Positions 57,466-64,000 of a stretch of DNA of 64,000 nt are shown here, in pieces. The position numbers and the translations under genes were made by a program. The stretch is from assembly GCA_938084555.1 (NCBI GenBank), contig CALKFR010000008.1, positions 1-64,000 of the forward strand. The letters run 5' to 3'. This DNA is from an uncultured Flavobacteriaceae bacterium. GTDB taxonomy: Bacteria > Bacteroidota > Bacteroidia > Flavobacteriales > Flavobacteriaceae. Positions within the stretch are counted from its first letter, which is position 1. Each line of letters begins with the position of its first letter. A model generated the notes under the pieces. That model made no database searches. It had not been told where the DNA came from and was given only the letters and a program-made list of their open reading frames with translations.

Positions 57466-59253
57466 ATGCCAACTTCACTAGAAATTCAATTAAAAACTTT
57501 ACCAGATTTTCCTGGAGTTTATCAATATTTTGATAAAGAAGGCATTATTTTATATGTAGGAAAAGCAAAGAATTTAAAAAAAAGAGTTGCATCGTATTTT
57601 ACAAAAAATCATGATAACGCTAAAACTAGAATTCTTGTAAATAAAATTGTTAGCATAAAGCATATTGTTGTAGAAACTGAAACAGATGCATTATTATTAG
57701 AAAATAATCTCATTAAAAAACATCAGCCTAGGTATAATATCATGTTAAAAGATGATAAAACCTATCCTTGGATTTGCATAAAAAAGGAGCGATTTCCTAG
57801 AGTTTTTATGACGCGAAGAGTTATTAAGGATGGTTCAGAGTATTTTGGTCCCTACACAAATGTTAGAACAGTAAAAGTCTTATTAGATCTAATTAGAGAA
57901 CTATACTCACTTAGAACTTGCAATTATGATTTATCAAGAGATAAAATTTCAGCAAAAAAATACAAGGTTTGTTTAGAATATCATTTAGGGAATTGTAAGG
58001 GTCCTTGTGAAGACTTTCAGGATGAAGAAAGTTATAAAGGAACTATTAAAGCAATAAGAAATATTATACGTGGAAATTTTAAAGAAAGTTTAGACAAATT
58101 TCAGAAAATAATGCAATCACTAGCAGTAAAAATGGAATTTGAGGAGGCTCAAAAAGTAAAGGAAAAATTAAATTTATTATCCAACTATCAATCGAAGTCT
58201 ACTATTGTAAGCCCTAGTATAAACAATGTTGATGTATTTTCTATTATTTCTGATGAAAGCTATGGCTATGTTAATTTTTTTAAAATTGCCAATGGATCAA
58301 TTATTCAATCTCATACAACAGAAATTAAAAAAAAGCTAGATGAGACAGATAAAAGAATCTTAGAATTGGCAGCTGTAGAAATTAGACAGCGATTTAATTC
58401 TACATCAAAAGAGGTATATGTTCCTTTTAAAATTGATTTAGGAACTTCTATAAAGGTTACTGTCCCAAAGGTAGGAGATAAAAAGCGTATTGTAGAATTA
58501 TCAGAGCGCAATGCGAAATACTACAGACAAGAACAATTTAAACAAATTAAAATTGCAGATCCAGATAGGCATGTAAAACGAATTATGGCTCAAATGCAAA
58601 AAGATTTAAGATTATCTGAAGAGCCAAGACATATTGAATGTTTTGATAATTCAAATATTCAAGGCACTCATCCTGTTGCTGCCTGCGTTGTTTTTAAAGA
58701 TGGAAAACCCACAAAAAAAGAATACCGTCACTATAATATTAAATCTGTAGATGGTCCAGACGATTTTGCTTCTATGGAAGAGGTTGTGTTTAGACGCTAC
58801 AAGAGGCTTTTGTCTGAAGGAGAATCTCTACCTCAGTTAATCGTTATTGATGGGGGTAAAGGCCAACTATCTTCGGCCCTGAAAAGCCTAGATTTACTTG
58901 GTTTAAGAGGAAAAATAGCCATTATTGGAATTGCAAAAAGATTAGAGGAGATTTATTATCCAGGAGATTCAATTCCTATGTATTTAGATAAACGATCCGA
59001 AACATTAAAAATCATACAGTTTTTAAGAAATGAAGCCCATAGATTTGGCATTACATTACATAGAAATAAAAGAAGTAAAAGCGCTATTCAATCAGAATTA
59101 GAACAAATTCCAAATATTGGTAAGCAAACAATTACTTCTTTATTACGTAAATTTAAGTCTGCAAAACGTGTTAAAACAGCAAGTTACCTTGAGCTAAAGG
59201 AGTTACTTGGAGAGTATAGAGCAAAAAAAATCTATGATTACTATCATCAATAA
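57466..59253 (+). CDS. uvrC: Excinuclease ABC subunit C
   Basis: 595 aa; GIY-YIG domain PGVYQYFDKEGIILYVGKAKNLKKRV; IECFDNSNIQGTHPVAACVVF; C-terminal HhH. Confidence 0.97.
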   Translation: MPTSLEIQLKTLPDFPGVYQYFDKEGIILYVGKAKNLKKRVASYFTKNHDNAKTRILVNKIVSIKHIVVETETDALLLENNLIKKHQPRYNIMLKDDKTYPWICIKKERFPRVFMTRRVIKDGSEYFGPYTNVRTVKVLLDLIRELYSLRTCNYDLSRDKISAKKYKVCLEYHLGNCKGPCEDFQDEESYKGTIKAIRNIIRGNFKESLDKFQKIMQSLAVKMEFEEAQKVKEKLNLLSNYQSKSTIVSPSINNVDVFSIISDESYGYVNFFKIANGSIIQSHTTEIKKKLDETDKRILELAAVEIRQRFNSTSKEVYVPFKIDLGTSIKVTVPKVGDKKRIVELSERNAKYYRQEQFKQIKIADPDRHVKRIMAQMQKDLRLSEEPRHIECFDNSNIQGTHPVAACVVFKDGKPTKKEYRHYNIKSVDGPDDFASMEEVVFRRYKRLLSEGESLPQLIVIDGGKGQLSSALKSLDLLGLRGKIAIIGIAKRLEEIYYPGDSIPMYLDKRSETLKIIQFLRNEAHRFGITLHRNKRSKSAIQSELEQIPNIGKQTITSLLRKFKSAKRVKTASYLELKELLGEYRAKKIYDYYHQ

Positions 59254-59374
59254 TAATGGTAAATTCCATACTTATAAAAATTGAAAAACACATCTCAATG
59301 TTAATTTAACGTTAACTAAATGTTTTTTTATTGTAATAGATTTATTATATTTGACTAATCAAAAACGTATTACT

Positions 59375-59722
59375 ATGAAATTTTTTATAACATTGATGTT
59401 TATATTTTCTTTTTCTTTAGTGCAAGCACAAGAAATTGAGCCCACTTATGAAGTAGAAGGTGACAAGGTTAAAGCTACCTATTATTTTATTGATGGATCA
59501 GTTCATAAACAAGGATTTTTTAAAAATAAAAGATTGACTGGAATGTGGACAGAGTTTGATAAAAAAGGCAATAAAGTTGCCACTGGTTTTTATGAAGACG
59601 GAAAAAAAACTGGTATATGGTTAAAATGGAATAAAAATAAACTTCGTCAAGTTAATTATAAAAATAATTTGATAACTTCGGTTAATACTTGGAAAGAGGA
59701 AACAAGTTTAGCCATTAATTAA
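59375..59722 (+). CDS. Secreted MORN-repeat-like protein
   Basis: 115 aa from ATG 59375; signal peptide MKFFITLMFIFSFSLVQAQ; GFFKNKRLTGMWTEFDKKGNKVATGFYEDGKKTGIWLKW. Confidence 0.75.
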   Translation: MKFFITLMFIFSFSLVQAQEIEPTYEVEGDKVKATYYFIDGSVHKQGFFKNKRLTGMWTEFDKKGNKVATGFYEDGKKTGIWLKWNKNKLRQVNYKNNLITSVNTWKEETSLAIN

Positions 59723-59793
59723 TATCCGTAAAATAGATAATACTCGCACATGAAAATATGTGAGTTTTTTTGAGAAAATATTTTTTAAAAAAT

Positions 59794-59827
59794 AAAAAAC
59801 CCACATTGTAAACAATGTGGGTTTTTT
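59794..59827. terminator. Intrinsic terminator between convergent genes
   Basis: AAAAAACCCACATTGT-AA-ACAATGTGGGTTTTTT, 16-bp perfect stem. Confidence 0.9.
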
Positions 59828-59845
59828 TTGATATATATAAGTGCC

Positions 59846-61375
59846 TTATTTACGTACAATTTTAAATTTGTACTGCAAATAGTTGTAAGCATCTCTAGGT
59901 ATAATAGTAATCCACTTTTTGTGTTTTAGATACCAACGAAAACGAATCGATGATATTCCTTTAGTCAAATGAGAAGAAATAAAAGGATGAACGTTCAACA
60001 CCACATTTTTATTTTTAGGATTTGAAATAATTCGTTCCAAATCTGCTTCAATTTTGTCTAATAAAACAATAGGAGCTTCGACTTCTCCATTTTTATTAGG
60101 GTTTGGTTCTGTTGTTTTGATACTGAGCTCAGGTCGAACTCTTTGCCTAGTAATTTGGATTAATCCAAATTTACTCGGCGGTAAAATTTTGTGCTTTGTT
60201 CTATCTAAAGACATGTGCTCTTTTAAATGCTGAAATAGTTTATTTCTATTTTCTGAACGATGCATGTCAATAAAGTCAATAACAATAATTCCTCCCATAT
60301 CTCTTAACTGCAATTGTCTTGCAATTTCAGTGGCAGCAATTAAATTTACTTCTAATGCAGTTTCTTCTTGAGAACCAGCTTTGTTAGAACGGTTTCCACT
60401 ATTTACATCAATTACATGTAATGCTTCAGTGTGCTCAATTACTAAATAAGCCCCTCTACTCATAGAAACAGTTTTACCAAAAGATGTTTTTATTTGGCGT
60501 TCTATTCCATATTTTTCAAAGATTGGGGTAGATGACTTATGAAGTTTTACAATCTTTTCCTTTTCAGGATAGATTTCTTGAAGATACTCTTTAATTTCTA
60601 GCTTAAGAGTTTCATCATTTGTTACAATATTTGTAAAAGAATCATTCATTAAATCTCTTAAAATTGAAGAAGCTCTATTTAATTCGCTTAATACTTTTGT
60701 TGGTGTGTTAGTGTTAGCAATTCGCTTACACATTGTTTTCCAACGATCTAATGAATTTTGTAAATCTTTATCCAGTTCTGCTACTTTTTTTCCTTCAGCA
60801 ACAGTTCTTAAAATAACTCCAAAGCCTTTTGGTTTTATACTTTTTACTAATCTTTTTAGTCGCTCTTTTTCTTTTGAATCTTCTATTTTTTGAGAAACAG
60901 ATATTCTGTCTGAAAAGGGAACTAGCACCAAAAATCTACCTGCAATGGAAAGCTCTGAGCTTAACCTTGGGCCTTTTGTTGATATTGGTTCTTTTACAAT
61001 TTGTACTAATAAATTTTGACCTGATTTTATTACGTCGTTAATACTTCCATCTTTGTGAATATCTTTCTCAAAGCGAAAGTTTTTTAAAGTGAATTCTTTA
61101 TACTTACCTGTGCTTACTTTCTTAATAAAATTATTTAAAGACTGAACTTTTGATCCTAAATCATGATAGTGTAAAAATCCATCTTTAGGATATCCTACAT
61201 TTACGAAGGAAGCATTTAGCCCTGTTAATACTTTTCCAATCTTGGCTAAAAAAATGTCGCCAACAGAAAATTTATTATCAGTTGTTTCTTTGTTTAATTC
61301 TATAAGTTTTCCATCTTTTAATAAGGCAAAATCAATATCAGATGAATTTGAACGAATTATTAATTCTGTTTTCAT
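59846..61375 (-). CDS. rng: Ribonuclease G/E family protein
   Basis: 509 aa; S1-like N-terminus VGDIFLAKIGKVLTGLNASFVNVGYPKDGFLHYHDL; HVIDVNSGNRS; DMGGIIVIDFIDM. Confidence 0.94.
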   Translation of the reverse strand: MKTELIIRSNSSDIDFALLKDGKLIELNKETTDNKFSVGDIFLAKIGKVLTGLNASFVNVGYPKDGFLHYHDLGSKVQSLNNFIKKVSTGKYKEFTLKNFRFEKDIHKDGSINDVIKSGQNLLVQIVKEPISTKGPRLSSELSIAGRFLVLVPFSDRISVSQKIEDSKEKERLKRLVKSIKPKGFGVILRTVAEGKKVAELDKDLQNSLDRWKTMCKRIANTNTPTKVLSELNRASSILRDLMNDSFTNIVTNDETLKLEIKEYLQEIYPEKEKIVKLHKSSTPIFEKYGIERQIKTSFGKTVSMSRGAYLVIEHTEALHVIDVNSGNRSNKAGSQEETALEVNLIAATEIARQLQLRDMGGIIVIDFIDMHRSENRNKLFQHLKEHMSLDRTKHKILPPSKFGLIQITRQRVRPELSIKTTEPNPNKNGEVEAPIVLLDKIEADLERIISNPKNKNVVLNVHPFISSHLTKGISSIRFRWYLKHKKWITIIPRDAYNYLQYKFKIVRK

Positions 61376-61522
61376 ACTGAAATGGTTTTATACTAAATGT
61401 CTGTAAAGACAAATAATGGATTAATTTTAAACAGGTATTTAATTTAATACCAGACGAGGCTTCTACTTTATGCAGAATAAATACCTCTATTTCAATGAAC
61501 GTTTTGTTTTAAAGCAATAAGC

Positions 61523-61549
61523 AAAAAGTAAGGTTAGACCTTACTTTTT
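61523..61549 (-). terminator. Intrinsic terminator overlapping the 3' end of the 29-aa ORF
   Basis: AAAAAGTAAGGT-tag-ACCTTACTTTTT, 12-bp perfect stem with T tract on the minus strand. Confidence 0.85.
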
Positions 61550-61630
61550 CTTATGTCTGTTTGCTCTAGCTCTTTTCTTGCGTTTGTGTGTTGAGATCTT
61601 TGATCTCTTTCTTTTTTTACCACTTGGCAT
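61541..61630 (-). CDS. 29-aa highly basic peptide (candidate small ribosomal/RNA-binding protein)
   Basis: MPSGKKRKRSKISTHKRKKRARANRHKKK; 17 of 29 residues are K, R or H; between HU and RNase G/E genes; absent from ORF track because of length. Confidence 0.82.
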   Translation of the reverse strand: MPSGKKRKRSKISTHKRKKRARANRHKKK

Positions 61631-61672
61631 AATTGTCTAATTTTGTAAATCTTTCGATTTAGATTTGTATAA

Positions 61673-61963
61673 TTACTTTACTACCACTTTACTTTTTACT
61701 CCTTCAGTAAAAGTTTTTGCTGGTTTAAAAGCTGGAATATTATGAGCTGGAATTTTAATGGTAGTGTTTTTAGAAATATTTCTTCCAGTTTTTTCTGCTC
61801 TAGTTTTTATTATAAAGCTTCCGAAACCTCTTAAATAAACATTTTCTCCTTGTTCTAAAGCACTTTTAACTTCTGTCATAAATGCTTCTACTGTTGCTAA
61901 CACATCTGCCTTTTCAATTCCTGATTTGTCCGAAATTTTTGACACAATATCTGCTTTCGTCAT
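61673..61963 (-). CDS. HU/IHF family DNA-binding protein
   Basis: 96 aa; MTKADIVSKISDKSGIEKADVLATVEAFMTEVKSAL; VYLRGFGSFIIKTRAEKTGRNI. Confidence 0.96.
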   Translation of the reverse strand: MTKADIVSKISDKSGIEKADVLATVEAFMTEVKSALEQGENVYLRGFGSFIIKTRAEKTGRNISKNTTIKIPAHNIPAFKPAKTFTEGVKSKVVVK

Positions 61964-62091
61964 GTTCTATATTTTATATTTTTCCCTAAAAATTTGCTGG
62001 CAAATATATGATAATTAATCTATTCCATAAAAAGAAACATATAAAAATATATCAATTTTAAGACGTAATATTGTAAGCATAATTATTTTTA

Positions 62092-63147
62092 ATGAATTTT
62101 TCTAATACATTAATTTACTGGTATTTACAAACCAATAGAGATTTGCCATGGCGCAAAACTAGAGACCCTTATCTGGTTTGGCTATCTGAAATTATCCTTC
62201 AGCAAACAAGAGTCTCTCAAGGAATGAGTTATTACCTGGCTTTTTCTTCTGTTTTTCCAACAGTTGAAGATCTTGCAAATGCAGAGGAAAGTAAAGTTTT
62301 AAAAATGTGGCAAGGATTAGGATATTATTCTAGAGCTAGAAACCTACATTTTACGGCTAAATATATATCTAAAGAGTTGTGTGGAAAATTTCCATCAAGT
62401 TATAAAGAACTTATAAAATTAAAAGGGATTGGAGATTATACAGCCTCAGCTATATCTTCAATTTGTTTTGATGAACCTGCAGCAGTAGTTGACGGCAATG
62501 TTTATAGAGTATTAGCAAGATTTTTTAAAATTGATACGCCTATAAATAGTACAAAAGGGATTAAAGAGTTTAAAAGTTTAGCACAATCGTTACTTGACAA
62601 TAATAAACCAGGGATATATAATCAAGCAATTATGGATTTTGGTGCGCTTCAATGTAAACCTAAAAGCCCAAATTGCTTTCAATGCCCAATGAGTTCAAAT
62701 TGTATAGCTTTTGAAAAAAAACTTGTTAAAGAGTTGCCTGTCAAAGAAAAGAAACTGAAAGTTAAAAAGAAGTATTTTAATTTTTTTGTGTTTGTAACCA
62801 AGGATCGTAAAACAATTTTTGAGAAACGAAGTGGCAATGGTATTTGGCAAGGTTTATATCAATTTCCATTAATAGAAACCGTTAAGGAAACACATTTAGG
62901 AGATTTAGTTAATTCATCAGATTTTCAAGCACTTGTTCCCACGAATGCAACAATTCAATTATTTAATGAACATTCAATTATACACAAGCTATCTCATCAA
63001 CATTTATTTACAAAATTTTGGATTATAAAAACCGATCATTACAATAGAGCAACAATCAATTGGGATTCATTGGAGCTATTTCCTACATCAGTCTTAATAG
63101 CCAACTTTATGAGAGAATTCAACTCAAAATTCAATCAAATTTTTTAG
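62092..63147 (+). CDS. mutY: A/G-specific adenine glycosylase
   Basis: 351 aa; LPWRKTRDPYLVWLSEIILQQTRVSQG; LKGIGDYTASAISSI; Fe-S cluster CKPKSPNCFQCPMSSNC. Confidence 0.97.
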   Translation: MNFSNTLIYWYLQTNRDLPWRKTRDPYLVWLSEIILQQTRVSQGMSYYLAFSSVFPTVEDLANAEESKVLKMWQGLGYYSRARNLHFTAKYISKELCGKFPSSYKELIKLKGIGDYTASAISSICFDEPAAVVDGNVYRVLARFFKIDTPINSTKGIKEFKSLAQSLLDNNKPGIYNQAIMDFGALQCKPKSPNCFQCPMSSNCIAFEKKLVKELPVKEKKLKVKKKYFNFFVFVTKDRKTIFEKRSGNGIWQGLYQFPLIETVKETHLGDLVNSSDFQALVPTNATIQLFNEHSIIHKLSHQHLFTKFWIIKTDHYNRATINWDSLELFPTSVLIANFMREFNSKFNQIF

Positions 63148-63177
63148 TACATTTGATATAATAATCTAAATTAAGTA

Positions 63178-63609
63178 ATGTCTGGAACAATAAATAAAGT
63201 AATATTAATAGGTCATTTAGGAGATGAGGTAAAAATGAATTATTTTGAGGGAGGCAACTCTTTAGGGCGTTTCCCAATAGCAACCAATGAAAGTTATACA
63301 AATAAGCAAACAGGACAAAAAGTTACCAATACTGAATGGCATTCTATAGTGGTTAGAAATAAACTTGCTGAAATATGTGAAAAATATTTATCTAAAGGGG
63401 ATAAGGTTTATTGTGAGGGACGCATCAAAACTCGTCAGTGGTTACAAGATGGTCAAAAACGTTACACCACAGAAATTCATGTAGCTAATATGACTTTTTT
63501 ATCTACTAAAAAAGCAATTGAAGGATCTACTTTAACTAGTTCAGACAAATCTTCAATAATAACTTCCCCAGAGAAAAATGAAACTATTGAAGACGATTTA
63601 CCATTTTAA
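63178..63609 (+). CDS. ssb: Single-stranded DNA-binding protein
   Basis: 143 aa; MSGTINKVILIGHLGDEVKM OB fold; acidic C-terminal tip EDDLPF. Confidence 0.96.
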   Translation: MSGTINKVILIGHLGDEVKMNYFEGGNSLGRFPIATNESYTNKQTGQKVTNTEWHSIVVRNKLAEICEKYLSKGDKVYCEGRIKTRQWLQDGQKRYTTEIHVANMTFLSTKKAIEGSTLTSSDKSSIITSPEKNETIEDDLPF

Positions 63610-63630
63610 AAAACCATAAAATTTTACTAT

Positions 63631-64000
63631 TTGGATTCAGACCCTGAAATTTTATTACAACTTATGGCTCAGTTAGATCTCCTGTCTTTAACTGCAATTA
63701 TTTTTTTTATTGTATTACTTTTTTGTTCTGCTTTAATATCTGGAACCGAGGTTGCTTTTTTCTCTTTGTCGAAAACAGATATTATAAAAATTTCTGACGA
63801 AAGTAAAGAACAAAACCCAGTTGTATCACTTTTACAAAACCCAAGTAAATTACTTGCTACTATATTAATTACTAATAATTTTATAAATATTCTCATAGTA
63901 TTAATTTTTGCATCTCTTGGAGAAGTTTTTTTTAAAGAGCAAAATTTATCACTCACAATAATAGGCTTCACACTCCCGTCAAGTGTAGTTAAATTTTCAA
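63631..64000 (+). CDS. gldE: GldE-like gliding motility-associated / CorC-HlyC family membrane protein, truncated at window end
   Basis: Open frame from TTG 63631 (LDSDPEILLQLMAQLDLLSLTAIIFFIVLLFCSALISGTEVAFFSLSKTDI) or ATG 63664 to the window end; SGTEVAFFSLS is the DUF21 motif; ssb-gldE neighbourhood. Confidence 0.85.
   Translation, partial: MDSDPEILLQLMAQLDLLSLTAIIFFIVLLFCSALISGTEVAFFSLSKTDIIKISDESKEQNPVVSLLQNPSKLLATILITNNFINILIVLIFASLGEVFFKEQNLSLTIIGFTLPSSVVKFS

Noticed and set aside
63669-63971. Minus-strand 100-aa ORF in the track
   Set aside because: Antisense to the open gldE frame, which carries the DUF21 SGTEVAFFSLS motif; the minus ORF has no recognisable features
1-64000. CRISPR arrays, IS elements, integrases, toxin-antitoxin or phage-defence genes
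   Set aside because: No regularly spaced direct repeats, transposase motifs or defence-type domains seen; the only sizeable repeat is the intragenic CBM duplication

Overview
A 64 kb AT-rich window from a flavobacterial (Bacteroidota) chromosome. Positions 49-21429 are a beta-glucan (laminarin-type) polysaccharide utilisation locus, all on the minus strand: SusC/SusD pair, a CBM/PKD surface lipoprotein with a tandemly duplicated domain, GH16 laminarinase, clan GH-A enzyme, large GH94/GH149-like cytosolic putative glucan phosphorylase, GH17, GH30, MFS sugar transporter, and a Y_Y_Y/LuxR-type regulator. Then come a compact molybdenum-hydroxylase cassette (IorA/IorB-like, MocA-like, XdhC-like) and mostly housekeeping genes: metG, leuS, ileS, lspA, uvrC, rseP, feoAB, RNase G/E, HU, mutY, ssb and a truncated gldE. 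No tRNA, rRNA, CRISPR array or mobile element was recognised. Items most worth a second look: the GH149-like protein inside the PUL; a 7-1-7 dyad between the promoter elements of feoAB resembling a Fur-superfamily box; a 29-aa ultrabasic peptide gene missing from the ORF track whose stop codon lies inside its own terminator hairpin; and the CBM tandem duplication, where an identical protein block is encoded with 17 silent differences. All assignments come from reading the sequence; no database search was run.
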